This document shows, piece by piece, positions 51,746-60,902 of a stretch of 64,000 nucleotides of DNA (its first letter is position 1; each line of letters begins with the position of its first letter). The translations under genes and the position numbers were made by a program. Under the pieces are notes generated by a model that searched no databases, was not told the origin of the DNA, and was given only the letters and a program-made list of their open reading frames with translations. The DNA comes from Deltaproteobacteria bacterium (GTDB lineage Bacteria; Acidobacteriota; Thermoanaerobaculia; Multivoradales; JAHZIX01): NCBI GenBank assembly GCA_022601195.1, contig JAHZIX010000050.1, positions 1 through 64,000 on the forward strand. Reading direction: 5' to 3'.

Positions 51746-54700
51746 TCAGGCGGACTCCTCCCAGACGAAATCGTGCAGGTCGGCCAGGATCGTTGCCATC
51801 TGGCCGTCAAATAACTTGTTCAAACGCTGGAAGCCCCCTTGGGCGCCAAACTGGCCGCGGTCCAGGGCCTCCCGGTCGACGATGGTCTCCTGGACCAGCT
51901 GCTTTCCGATGCGCTCCAGCCAGCTCCGTTGCGGCGGCGTCCACGAGCGACGGGCGAGCAATCGGCGCAAGGCGTTGGCGACCCGCTGATCATAGGGCAT
52001 CAGAGGCGTGCCCAGAGCTCGCTGGCGAATGTAGCCGATAATCGAGGCAGCGATGTCTTGGTTCGTGGACTCGCGATAGGCGGTGCGCAGATTGATCTCG
52101 CTAAAACCCTCTCGGTCGAGGGCAAGCTTCAACTCCCGGAGCTGCTGTCGAGTCAGGCTCCGAGGACGGGTGGTGACGATCTGCAGGGCCTCGATCTCGT
52201 TGACGTGTTCGGCAATGAACTGCCCGAAGGATTCGAGATAGTCCTCCGGCCGGGTCGATTCGCCATAGCCTCGCTCAACCTCAAGGAGCTCGTCTGGGTG
52301 GTGGGAGATCAAAAGAGGATACCCGGCCCGCGGTAAGCGGCGGCCGAGCAGCTCGACCAAGTGCTCTCGCCCTTCAAAGTACTCAGCAACTTCCTGTGGC
52401 GTCTGCGTTCGGAGCTGTTCGATCAACGCCCGCGGGGTCATGCCTGCGGCGGTCTCGAACTCTTCCGGCCATCCCTCTTCGATGGGACGGCGGATGCGCT
52501 GAAGCTTGACGATCAGCTGGTCGAGGACCTGCTGGCGGAACTCCTCGTCCCGGAGGGTAGTCAGTTCCTGAACCAATTGGCCGAAAGTCTGCGTTGGGTT
52601 CTGGACCACCGGTTTCATTTCCGTGTGGTCTTTCAGGGTCTCGTAGAGGCCAACGGCGTCGAAGATCTGGAAGACTTCTTTGTCCCGGTCCCCGAAAAGC
52701 CCAGGGCAGAGGCGGGTCGCCCGGCCAATCATTTGATCGTAGAGGATCCGGCTCTTCACCCTGCGAATGAAGACCAGATTGACGATCTCTGCCACGTCAA
52801 TGCCGGTGGTCAGCAGGTCGACCGTCACCGCGACGGATGGAAGTCGCTCGTTCTTGAAATGGCGGATTTTTTCCCGGGGCCGATCCACAGAACCGGTGAT
52901 CTTCTGCACGGCGTCGTCCTCAACCGTACCGTAGATCTGGGTAAACGCCTCTTTGAAAAGGCGAACGACTAGGTCAGCGTGGGCGTCGGTCACACAGTAG
53001 ACAAGCGTCTTGCCCGGTAGGCTCGGGTCGATGTGCTGGGCCACGGACTCGCAGACCGTGCGGTTGAAGTTCTCGGTGACCACCCGCTTGTTAAAGCCCT
53101 CGACCTCTATTTCGATCTCGTCCGGCGTATTGAAGAGCTCCACCTGCCCCTTGGAGTGGTCATAAGCCTCCACTTGCTCCCCTGGTTCCCAGCGGATGCC
53201 CTCCACAGCGAGTTTCGTCTTTACTTGGATGGGCGGTTCGTGATCGATGAGATAGCCATCGATAACCGCGCGACGGTATCCGTAAGTAGTTACCGGCTTG
53301 CCGAAGATCTCGGTGGTATGAAGGGCTGGAGTCGCGGTCAGACCGATCTTGACCGCGTCGAAATGCTCCAAAACGCGCCGATATTTGGAGATGTAGTCGG
53401 CCTCGTCTCGAAATGCCAGCTCTGCGTCGCTCATTTCCCGATCCAAGGTGTAGCCCCGGTGGCATTCGTCGACGACGATACAATCGTAGGTATCCACCGA
53501 AAGCGGCGATGCATCGTCGCTGGAATAAAGCAGCCGCTTCACCATCCCTTGAATGGTCGCGACGTGAAGGCGGGTGTCTGCGTCGGGCCGCAGGTCTTCC
53601 AAGAACTTCACGTCGTAATGATCGGTAAAGGCCTGCTGCTGCTCCAGGCGAACGTCCTTGAGGGCTCCCTCGGCTTGGTCACCGAGGGCACTGCGGTCCA
53701 CCAGGAACAGTACCCGACGAAAGCGACCCGCCTTGATCAGGCGGTAGATAAGGGCGATAGCCGTTCGGGTCTTCCCCGTGCCGGTGGCCATGGCGAGCAG
53801 GATCTCGCGACGCCCCGCACGAATCGCCTCTTCTGTCTTACGGACGGCCCTGTACTGGTAGTCGCGCAGGGGCAAGTCATCGGTGGGCGTCATTTCGAGT
53901 TTGCGGTCAGCTGCCTGGATGTCCTGCTTCACCATGGCGCCAAGGTCGTCCGGGGTCGGCCAGCCGTCGCGAGCTCTAGGGTGGTTGGTCGGGTGGCGGG
54001 CATCCAAGAACCAAATACCGCTCATCTCTACCAACTGCCGAAGATAGGGGCGGCCGTTGGTAGAAAAGAGGAAGGGCACCATGAACTCCTCCCAAGGGCC
54101 GCCTTCCGGAGGTTTCTCGTCGCCACTGGATAGGTATCCACGGCTATAGCGCTTGGCCTGCTCGATCTCCGCTGCGACTCTCCTGTTGCGTCGCTTCGCT
54201 TCGATGATGGCTAACGGGGTGAGGCCACGGAATAGAACGTAATCAGCGGGGCCGCTGGCCGTAGGCCACTCAGCGATAGCGAGGTTCCGGCCACGGGCGG
54301 GACGAACGCCACGGCTGTGGCGCAGGACTACAGAGTCCACTTCCCAGCCCTCGGCGCGAAGCTGCCCATCGATGAGATGCCGAGTCTCAGCCTCGTCCGG
54401 GTTGTAATCCTTAGCCGCTCCGGCCGCACTCTCGACGACGCGCTGGATTTCCACGGGCGCAGCGTCGGCGGCCTTTCTCGACACATCGGCCAGCTCGGCG
54501 GAGTAGCGAGCCTGTTCTACCGCGAGGAGTCGCTCCGCCTCCTCCCCCAGTTCCAAAGCTGCTGCGATTTCGTCCTCAGCAGCCCGAGCACGCGTTTCCG
54601 CAGCACGGCGAAGTTCTGCTTCGATTTTGGTCTTCTCTTTTTCCTCGGCCGTGCGAGCGCGCAGCGCCTTAAGGTCATCTTCGAGAGCCTGCACCTGCTG

Positions 54701-55156
54701 CAACAGGGCGTCGGTGGGATTCGGTAGCGCCGTGGGCCTGAGAAAAGGGCCAGCCTTGAAATCCCGTCGCCCACCGAAGGCGCGGTGAAACCAGACCCCG
54801 AGTTGGCGAGCATGCTTCAGGAGATGAATGGCCTCACCGGTCGAGCCCAGGAAGGCATGGTTGGCCTGGTTACCAGATTTGCGGACCGCATGAAAAACGT
54901 CGGCCAACCGGCGATCGATGGCACCGCGGTCTTCCATGGAACGAATCACGTCGATCTGGTTCAGCTCAGGACCAGCCTCGAGGCCCAAACGCGCAGCCGC
55001 CTGCCGCGCCAACAGCTCGGCGAACTGTCTGAGCTTGAGAATTGCAGTATTGGGATCTTCGTGAACGTAGCGTTCAGCCAGGGACGGCAAGCGAACGAAT
55101 AGCGTGCCGTGGGGTTTGAGAAAACCAAAGTTAGGACTGGCCTGATCAGTCGTCAT
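51746..55156 (-). CDS. hsdR: type I restriction endonuclease, motor subunit
   Basis: 1136 residues from ATG 55156 (GGAG 7 bases upstream); a longer frame to 55192 is unsupported. N-terminal DUF4145-like region, a long coiled coil (about 150-210), nuclease motif LAIIEAKRRNR (about 318), Walker A ATGTGKT (about 457), DECHRGY (about 561), a helicase domain ending in motif VI (QMIGRATRLC), and a C-terminal helical part. It translocates and cuts unmethylated DNA with HsdM and HsdS. It is the first gene of the island. Confidence 0.93.
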   Translation of the reverse strand: MTTDQASPNFGFLKPHGTLFVRLPSLAERYVHEDPNTAILKLRQFAELLARQAAARLGLEAGPELNQIDVIRSMEDRGAIDRRLADVFHAVRKSGNQANHAFLGSTGEAIHLLKHARQLGVWFHRAFGGRRDFKAGPFLRPTALPNPTDALLQQVQALEDDLKALRARTAEEKEKTKIEAELRRAAETRARAAEDEIAAALELGEEAERLLAVEQARYSAELADVSRKAADAAPVEIQRVVESAAGAAKDYNPDEAETRHLIDGQLRAEGWEVDSVVLRHSRGVRPARGRNLAIAEWPTASGPADYVLFRGLTPLAIIEAKRRNRRVAAEIEQAKRYSRGYLSSGDEKPPEGGPWEEFMVPFLFSTNGRPYLRQLVEMSGIWFLDARHPTNHPRARDGWPTPDDLGAMVKQDIQAADRKLEMTPTDDLPLRDYQYRAVRKTEEAIRAGRREILLAMATGTGKTRTAIALIYRLIKAGRFRRVLFLVDRSALGDQAEGALKDVRLEQQQAFTDHYDVKFLEDLRPDADTRLHVATIQGMVKRLLYSSDDASPLSVDTYDCIVVDECHRGYTLDREMSDAELAFRDEADYISKYRRVLEHFDAVKIGLTATPALHTTEIFGKPVTTYGYRRAVIDGYLIDHEPPIQVKTKLAVEGIRWEPGEQVEAYDHSKGQVELFNTPDEIEIEVEGFNKRVVTENFNRTVCESVAQHIDPSLPGKTLVYCVTDAHADLVVRLFKEAFTQIYGTVEDDAVQKITGSVDRPREKIRHFKNERLPSVAVTVDLLTTGIDVAEIVNLVFIRRVKSRILYDQMIGRATRLCPGLFGDRDKEVFQIFDAVGLYETLKDHTEMKPVVQNPTQTFGQLVQELTTLRDEEFRQQVLDQLIVKLQRIRRPIEEGWPEEFETAAGMTPRALIEQLRTQTPQEVAEYFEGREHLVELLGRRLPRAGYPLLISHHPDELLEVERGYGESTRPEDYLESFGQFIAEHVNEIEALQIVTTRPRSLTRQQLRELKLALDREGFSEINLRTAYRESTNQDIAASIIGYIRQRALGTPLMPYDQRVANALRRLLARRSWTPPQRSWLERIGKQLVQETIVDREALDRGQFGAQGGFQRLNKLFDGQMATILADLHDFVWEESA

Positions 55157-55192
55157 CACCAGACTCCAGCAGAAACCCTTGAGACGAAACAC

Positions 55193-55579
55193 TCGGAGAC
55201 GAGAGGTCCCTGGATTCGCCCCAAAACCTCGCGAGAGCCGTGGACGTCAGGGACAGATCTACCCAGGTTCGCGGTCATCTCCACCCACCGCACTTGCCTG
55301 AGTACCGCGATGGGAAGCCGATAGGGCTTCGCCGAGGATTTTTTGGTGTAGTCACGAAATCACAGTTTAGCATTGAAAGGGAAGGCTCGAGTTGATGCCA
55401 ACCCCTTGACTGGAATTCCCCCTTTGTCCTCCTGTGTCTGATGGATCACCCACACCAGTTCCTCATAGGAGCCATCTCTTCTCGCGCCGACCCGTCGACA
55501 CCCGAATCGCCACCGCCAGCGCCCAAATAGCCATCAACGAGGAGACCGTCTCCCCGGCTCCACTCCCTCTGGAACGAGC
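55193..55579. other. intergenic upstream of hsdR
   Basis: Should carry the restriction-operon promoter on the minus strand. I see no gene. The 55350-55390 part is AT-rich. Confidence 0.4.
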
Positions 55580-55606
55580 TTGAGACCGCAACACACTTTC
55601 CCACCC

Positions 55607-56005
55607 CCTGTCGAAGCGAGCCTTGATCTTGAACTCCCCTTCGCACCCCCTGTCGAAGGGACCTTTCACCTGAACCTTCCCTTCACACCCCCTGTCGACA
55701 CCAGCTTGGAAGTGAAACTCCTCTTCCCAACACCTGTCAACACGAGTTACAAAACGAAACTCCTCTTCACAGCACCTGTCAACACGAGTTGCAAAGTGAA
55801 ACTCCTCTTCGCAGCACCTGTCAACACGAGTTGCAAACTCAAACTCCCCTTCGCAGCACCTGTCAACACGAGTTGCAAAGTGAAACTCCCCTCCACAGCA
55901 CCTGTCAAGGCGAGTTGCAAAACGAAACTACCCTTCGCAGCACCTGTCAAAGCGAGTTGCAAAACGAAACTCCCCTCCGCAGCGCCTGTCAAAGCGAGTT
56001 GCTAG
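55607..56005. repeat. 42-bp tandem repeat, nine and a half units
   Basis: CCTGTC recurs at exactly 42-base steps ten times, with no insertion or deletion. The units read on the plus strand as 14-residue repeats (APVNTSCKVKLLFA type) in a 141-codon frame from TTG 55580, and on the minus strand as another open 14-residue repeat (TGAAKGSFTLQLVL type). Both frames being open follows from the length being a multiple of 3. I cannot tell whether either is translated. Units vary by point changes, most strongly at the left. Confidence 0.85.
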
Positions 56006-56405
56006 AAAAACTCCTACCTACATGCCCTGCAGAGCTATTTCTCTCACCTCTACAGCCCCAGACAAGAGCCGGTGCCCCGCTTCCACCTTTATCCTGGTTA
56101 CTTTTTGGGCCAGCAAGGCGCCCAGTGTAGATCTCGTTCTCTGCCTTTCTGGGCCTTTCCTGGTTTTGACGTTCCACCGCGTCCCAAGCCTCAACACCGC
56201 AGACAATTCTTCACAAACCTTGCGGTAATGAAGCGGTATTTCTGGTAGAATCTTAGCGAAGACAAGCCCTACTGGTTCGGCCTTCCGGCACACCCATGGA
56301 GGTTCTTTCGAGGACCCCAACGAGGTGCCGCCGAGCCAAAACCAAAACGGGCACGACGGAGTTGGCGCTCCACCGTGCCCTAGCCAACACAGGAGACAAG
56401 ACTCC
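56006..56405. other. intergenic between the repeat and SymE-like gene
   Basis: A long minus-strand frame (56018-56755) overlaps the SymE-like gene and has no family support; I treat it as a shadow. No other gene seen. Confidence 0.4.
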
Positions 56406-56846
56406 ATGTGCAGACCTACCCGTAAGTTTAGCAGCGTCTCGAAGCAGTCCAACCCGGTAGAAGCCCCCGCAGAAAGAACCTCTGCCTGCCTACTCACCCG
56501 AGAGGGCAAGAAGATTCTCGCCCGGCACCAGGCTGCCAATGGAAGGCCTCTCTTCCACGAAGCCTCTGCCAGCTCTGTTTCCGAAGGGTCCGTACCTACC
56601 GCCGGGGCCATCCCCTCCCCCACCCAAAACCGGCGAGAAGCCAAGCGGCAGCGGCGGCAGGAAGCCAAGGAGCGAGGTCGCCGCCTCCTCACGGTGGGCG
56701 GCCGGTGGCGAGAGGGCAAGCTAGGGGGCAGCCGAATCCCGGACCTGCGCATCACCGGCCTGTGGCTCGAGAAGGCTGGTTTTGGCCTGGGGCAGGAGGT
56801 GGAGATCGAGATCGAGGAAGGAAGGCTGACGATCCAGGCGGTCTGA
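56406..56846 (+). CDS. SymE-like toxin with N-terminal extension
   Basis: 146 residues from ATG 56406. The last 37 residues (RIPDLRITGLWLEKAGFGLGQEVEIEIEEGRLTIQAV) fit the SymE/AbrB-like fold: P-x-LR-x-x-G-WLE-AGF-x-x-G-x-x-V-x-V. SymE is an SOS-induced toxin that acts on RNA or the nucleoid. A basic middle part (NRREAKRQRRQEAKERGRRLL) could bind nucleic acid. The N-terminal ~60 residues have no counterpart in the short SymE proteins. No antisense RNA could be identified. Confidence 0.65.
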   Translation: MCRPTRKFSSVSKQSNPVEAPAERTSACLLTREGKKILARHQAANGRPLFHEASASSVSEGSVPTAGAIPSPTQNRREAKRQRRQEAKERGRRLLTVGGRWREGKLGGSRIPDLRITGLWLEKAGFGLGQEVEIEIEEGRLTIQAV

Positions 56847-56882
56847 GGGCTCGGAGAGTCGCCAGCTCAGGGGTTCGCCGGG

Positions 56883-57257
56883 CTAGCCGCTCTGGCCATC
56901 TAGAACGGCGATGGCTCGCTTCGGAGCCACGAGGCGGTAGCCTTCTTCTAAGATCTCTTCCACGAATGCCCAATCGGGCTCTCGGTCGAGGCGCATGGCT
57001 ACCCAGCCTCGGGGCCCCAGGTAGGGGGGCACGAAGAAGAGTTCCGGGGCGGCCTCGACTCGGTCCTGCTGTTCACTAAAGGTCGATTTCACCCAAATAG
57101 CCACCCGGCCGTCACCATGGTGGTTGTCGGCGAAAGTGGCGAAGGTCTTGGCGCCGCCCCACCAGGTAGGCGCTCCGTGGGAGAGCTTCTCCCGCGTTTC
57201 GGGCCACGCCTCGATAACTGCCCGCAGTCGTTCCAGCAAGACTTTCGATTCGTTCAC
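56883..57257 (-). CDS. MmcQ/YjbR family protein
   Basis: 124 residues. WPETREKLSHGAPTWWGGAKTFATF, AIWVKSTFSEQQDRVEAAPELFFVPPYLGPRGWVAMRLD and EEILEEGYRLVAPKRAI match the small YjbR-type fold, thought to bind DNA or nucleotides. It is about the usual length for the family. The role is uncharacterised. Convergent with the SymE-like gene (36 bases apart). Confidence 0.82.
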   Translation of the reverse strand: MNESKVLLERLRAVIEAWPETREKLSHGAPTWWGGAKTFATFADNHHGDGRVAIWVKSTFSEQQDRVEAAPELFFVPPYLGPRGWVAMRLDREPDWAFVEEILEEGYRLVAPKRAIAVLDGQSG

Positions 57258-57448
57258 CAGAAAACTCCCATGGCCACTCCCCTGTTTCTACCGCCGGCAC
57301 GAAGCCGGTCCCTTTTTCCGAAGAAGGTATACGAAAAGGATATAGGAAGCGTGGGGCCTAGTCGCGAATCCAGGGCACCCAGAGGAAGCTGCGCCGCTAC
57401 TTAGAAGCCTCGATGTCGCGGCGACAGGGAAGGACCGAACCCGGCGGT

Positions 57449-59368
57449 TCAGCCCCCGGAGATGCGGGAATCGCTGCCAAAGTCACGGCGGATCGACTCG
57501 ACGTCCCAGCCGGCGTCGCGGTCCTCGTCGACCGTCTCGAGCTCGCTGATCAAAAGCCGCTCCAGGTCGTGGACCTTCTGCTTTGCGGTATTCATATAGA
57601 GCTTCTCGTCGTGGCGCAGGTCATAGAGCTCCTTGAAACTCTCCACCTCGTAGCAGCGGAACTTGCGAGCCGAGCGCATGGCCTGGTGGGACCGGAAACC
57701 CAGGGCGCCAAGGGCGTCGACGCCGAGCCGCAGGGCCGAATCCAGGGCTTCCCGGTAGACGTCTTCGACGCCGGTATCGAGGATCTCGTAGGCGTCGTGG
57801 CGAGTCGCCACGGTGGCCATGACCCGCAGGTTTGGGAAGTGCTTGCGGGCCGTCTCGGCGATGAGGTGGGTCTTCTCGACGCTGTCGATGGCCAAAATCA
57901 GCAGGCGCGCCTTGTCCGCTCCCGCGGCACTGAGGAGGTCCAGGCGGCAGGCATCGCCGTAGAACACCTTGATTCCGACCTTGCGCAGCACCTCGACTTT
58001 CTCCGAATTGATGTCGAGAATCGTCGGGCGGACGCCGTTGGCCCGCAAGAAGCGCCCCACGACGGCCCCCGTGCGGCCGAAGCCGGCGATGATCACCGGA
58101 TTCTCCTCGTCGATGGCGTCCGGCTCTCGGGCGTCGGTTTCTTCGAGGGTTCCGAAGCGCGGTAAGAGCACCTTCTCGGCCAGCATGAGAAGGAGGGGCG
58201 TGAGGGCCATGGAAACCGCGACGGCCGCGATGAGAGGCGCCGAGACGTCGGCCCCGAAGATGTGGTTCTGAGTGGCGAAGGAAACCAACACGAAAGCAAA
58301 TTCGCCGCCTTGGGCGAGGGCGAAGGCGAACAGCAGGCCCTGGTCGAGGCTCATCTTGAAGCCCTTGGCCAAACCGAGGAGCACCGCCAGCTTGAGGCCG
58401 ACGAGCCCCACCACGAGCATGGCGATGAGGCCCGGGGCGTCGCCGATCAGCTGGAAGTCGATGGCCGCGCCAACGGAGATAAAGAAGAGCCCGAGCAGCA
58501 GCCCCTTGAAGGGCTCGATATCCCCCTCGAGCTCGTGGCGATACTCACTGTTGGCCAATACGACGCCGGCCAGGAAGGTGCCGAGGGCGGGGGAAAGGCC
58601 CACTCGGGTCATTAGCAGGGCGATGCCGATCACCAGAAGTAGGGCGGCGGCCGTGAAGACCTCGCGCAGTCGGGCGGAAGCGATAAAGCGGAAGAGCGGT
58701 GAGGTCAGAAAGCGGCCACCGACGATCACCACCGCCACGGCGCCGAGCACGGCGAGACCTTGTCCCCAGGGAGGCAGGGTCTCCACCCAGGGCGTATGGC
58801 CTCCACCGTGGCCCCCGGTGGCGTCGGCGGCGCCTTGACTGGAGCCGATGGCCAACAGGGGCATCAGAGCCAGCATGGGAATCACCGCCATGTCCTGGAA
58901 AAGCAGGACGGCGAAGGCGTTCTGCCCCGCCTCCGTTTTCATCAATCCCTTCTCCGCCAAGGTCTGAAGCACGATCGCGGTCGACGACAGGGCCAAGATG
59001 AGGCCCACCGCCAGTGCCTGGTTCCATGGCAGACCGGCTGCGAAAACGGCGATGCCACCGACCAGCAAGGTGGTCAGGCCGACCTGAAGGCCACCGAGAC
59101 CGAGAATCGGCCCCCGCAAGCGCCAAAGCAAACTCGGTTCGAGCTCGAGCCCGATGAGGAAGAGCATCATCACGACGCCGAACTCGGCGAAGTGCATGAC
59201 GTCCTGCCCCTCCTCGCCGATCAGGTGGAGACCGAAGGGGCCGATGACGATGCCGGCCAGTAAGTAGCCGAGCACCGATCCGAGACCGAGGCGTTTCGCG
59301 ATCGGCACCGAGACCACCGCCGCCATCAGATAGACGAAGGCCTGGAAGAAAAAGCCCTCACCGTGCAT
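57449..59368 (-). CDS. kefB: KefB/KefC-type potassium/proton antiporter
   Basis: 639 residues from ATG 59368, with AAGGAG upstream; the longer frame to 59566 lies inside the kefF-like gene and is rejected. Ten to twelve membrane helices (about 8-385; LGSVLGYLLAGIVIGPFG; GVVMMLFLIGLELEPSLLW), then an RCK/TrkA-N domain (NPVIIAGFGRTGAVVGRFL; YGDACRLDLLSAAG) that binds nucleotide. Kef systems export potassium when glutathione adducts appear. Overlaps the partner oxidoreductase by 11 bases, so the two are coupled. KefB versus KefC cannot be decided. Confidence 0.88.
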   Translation of the reverse strand: MHGEGFFFQAFVYLMAAVVSVPIAKRLGLGSVLGYLLAGIVIGPFGLHLIGEEGQDVMHFAEFGVVMMLFLIGLELEPSLLWRLRGPILGLGGLQVGLTTLLVGGIAVFAAGLPWNQALAVGLILALSSTAIVLQTLAEKGLMKTEAGQNAFAVLLFQDMAVIPMLALMPLLAIGSSQGAADATGGHGGGHTPWVETLPPWGQGLAVLGAVAVVIVGGRFLTSPLFRFIASARLREVFTAAALLLVIGIALLMTRVGLSPALGTFLAGVVLANSEYRHELEGDIEPFKGLLLGLFFISVGAAIDFQLIGDAPGLIAMLVVGLVGLKLAVLLGLAKGFKMSLDQGLLFAFALAQGGEFAFVLVSFATQNHIFGADVSAPLIAAVAVSMALTPLLLMLAEKVLLPRFGTLEETDAREPDAIDEENPVIIAGFGRTGAVVGRFLRANGVRPTILDINSEKVEVLRKVGIKVFYGDACRLDLLSAAGADKARLLILAIDSVEKTHLIAETARKHFPNLRVMATVATRHDAYEILDTGVEDVYREALDSALRLGVDALGALGFRSHQAMRSARKFRCYEVESFKELYDLRHDEKLYMNTAKQKVHDLERLLISELETVDEDRDAGWDVESIRRDFGSDSRISGG

Positions 59369-60029
59369 GGCTGTCTCCTTCCTCTGCTTCACCCAGGCCT
59401 TCTTCTGTTTCAGCCAGGAGAGCGTCGAGGTTCTCGTTGAGCCGAGACAGCTGGGCCACTCCGGGATCACCGACGTCGATCCGTCCATCCCGCAACGCCT
59501 CGAGGACGCGCTGGTAGTCCGCGGCGTGCTCTTCGATGGCCCGGGGCGACATGGAGTGGGTCCCATGTACGACGAAGGGCGGCAGGCAGGCGATGCCGCA
59601 GAGGCTACAGGTCTGGTAAAGGGAAGCGAGGAATTGGCGCATGGTGTGACGGTTGAAACCGTCCACCTGGTAGGCCTCCTCGCTGGCTCCGGTGCTGACG
59701 ACGAAGAGCGCGGTCTTGCCCTTGAGGGCGTTGCCCTCGGATCCGTAGGCCCAGCCGTGCTCGAGGACGATGTCCTGCCATTCCTTGAGCATCGCCGGCG
59801 TCGAATACCAGAAGAAAGGGAATTGGAAGACGAAGACGTCGTGAGCGGTTAATAGCTCCTGCTCCCGATCCGCCCGGATGTGAAAATCCGGGTAGGCCTC
59901 GTAGAGGTCGTGAAACGTCACTCCCGGAACTGCGTCCACGGAAGCGGCCAGGCGGCGGTTGACACGGGACTTTTCGAGGGCTGGATGGGCGAATAGAACC
60001 AGCAGCCGCTGAGCGGAAGTGTCGTTCAT
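59358..60029 (-). CDS. kefF: KefF/KefG-type NAD(P)H quinone oxidoreductase
   Basis: 223 residues. Flavodoxin-like fold: LLVLFAHPALEKSRVNRRLA, LYEAYPDF, FQFPFFWYSTPAMLKEWQDIVLEHGWAYG, and FVVSTGAS for flavin contact. KefF activates the KefC or KefB antiporter and reduces quinones in the cytoplasm. The overlap with the antiporter gene supports this role. The C-terminal ~30 residues are longer than in many relatives. Start ATG 60029. Confidence 0.82.
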   Translation of the reverse strand: MNDTSAQRLLVLFAHPALEKSRVNRRLAASVDAVPGVTFHDLYEAYPDFHIRADREQELLTAHDVFVFQFPFFWYSTPAMLKEWQDIVLEHGWAYGSEGNALKGKTALFVVSTGASEEAYQVDGFNRHTMRQFLASLYQTCSLCGIACLPPFVVHGTHSMSPRAIEEHAADYQRVLEALRDGRIDVGDPGVAQLSRLNENLDALLAETEEGLGEAEEGDSHAR

Positions 60030-60135
60030 TCGAGGGAGGTCGTCCTCAGAAAGTTTGCGGTGAGTTCCGGCTAGGGGCGACTAGCTTAATTCGGATCAGA
60101 GCCCGCGGCAAGGACACGGCCGCAGCTGCCCCTGA

Positions 60136-60158
60136 CGAGGGGGCAGCCGAATCCCCGG
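60136..60158. repeat. 23-bp direct repeat, left copy
   Basis: Identical to 61658-61680; core AGGGGGCAGCCGAATCCC. The same 18-base core appears inside the SymE-like gene at 56723-56740. Confidence 0.9.
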
Positions 60159-60162
60159 GTGG

Positions 60163-60378
60163 GTGCAGGATCTGATCTGGTCAGTTCTTGGACGGTTTGG
60201 AGACGAACGCCTGGAGACACGCCTGGAGGACTTTGGTGTCAACAGCTGGGGAGTGACAACCGATCAATTGCAAACCCTCTGGTCTGATGCCAAGGCAGAG
60301 CTGGGCATCCCAGAAGTGTCACCGGCCAAGATCGACCTGGAACGCTACCTCCCCGTCGGAGGCCAGACCGCGGACTGA
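60163..60378 (+). CDS. small protein of unknown function (repeat-associated)
   Basis: 71 residues from GTG 60163; no clear ribosome site. C-terminal half reads LQTLWSDAKAELGIPEVSPAKIDLERYLP. A diverged half-copy lies at 61681-61785, ending at the same stop. Both copies directly follow an identical 23-bp sequence. No family known. Confidence 0.35.
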   Translation: MQDLIWSVLGRFGDERLETRLEDFGVNSWGVTTDQLQTLWSDAKAELGIPEVSPAKIDLERYLPVGGQTAD

Positions 60379-60553
60379 ACCCGTCCCGCGAGTTGGTAGA
60401 TGAGCCGTTGGAGGTACGGTGGATGGACTGGGGAAACTCTGAGAAGACTCGGCTGCGACTTGCTTTTAGCCCCCCTTCCGCCGGCAGTCCAGACCTCTCG
60501 GAGGCCCGATCGCAGCTGAAGCGATTTTCACCACGGGCTGCTAGACTCTCGAT

Positions 60554-60751
60554 ATGGAAGAAGAACGCTTGGTAGAGATCGAGACGCGGTTAGCGTATCA
60601 AGGGAAGCTGCTCAGTGATCTCGACGAGGTCATGCAGGGTTTTACCGACCACATAGCGAAGCTCGAAAGGAAAATTCGCCTGCTTGAAGGCGCGCTGCTC
60701 GAGTCTCGAGAAGAGATGGAGCCCCACAATACGCCGCCGCCTCACTACTAA
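60554..60751 (+). CDS. slyX: SlyX family coiled-coil protein
   Basis: 65 residues, one long helix with heptads (IETRLAYQGKLLSDLDEVMQGFTDHIAKLERKIRLLEG), ending PPPHY, the signature tail of SlyX. Family length is about 70. The function in E. coli is unclear. It is a complete single gene; the ribosome site is weak. Confidence 0.82.
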   Translation: MEEERLVEIETRLAYQGKLLSDLDEVMQGFTDHIAKLERKIRLLEGALLESREEMEPHNTPPPHY

Positions 60752-60902
60752 GCCTCGAGACGACTGCGGGAACGAACAGGCTGCTATCGCATGAAGAAGC
60801 TGCTTTCGATCTGCCGTGCCCGAAGAGAATGCACTCTACCAATTCGAGATACTCGATGCATCGCAATGAATTCACAGGAAAGCGCACTGCGGTAGCTCCC
60901 GT

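Noticed and set aside
55607-56005. CRISPR array
   Set aside because: The 42-bp units are contiguous; there are no unique spacers between them.
56018-56755. 245-codon minus-strand frame opposite the SymE-like gene
   Set aside because: No family pattern or ribosome site; the plus-strand frame has the SymE signature.
59369-59566. 66-codon N-terminal extension of the Kef antiporter
   Set aside because: Lies within the kefF-like gene in another frame and is Ser/Arg/Pro-rich; AAGGAG marks ATG 59368.
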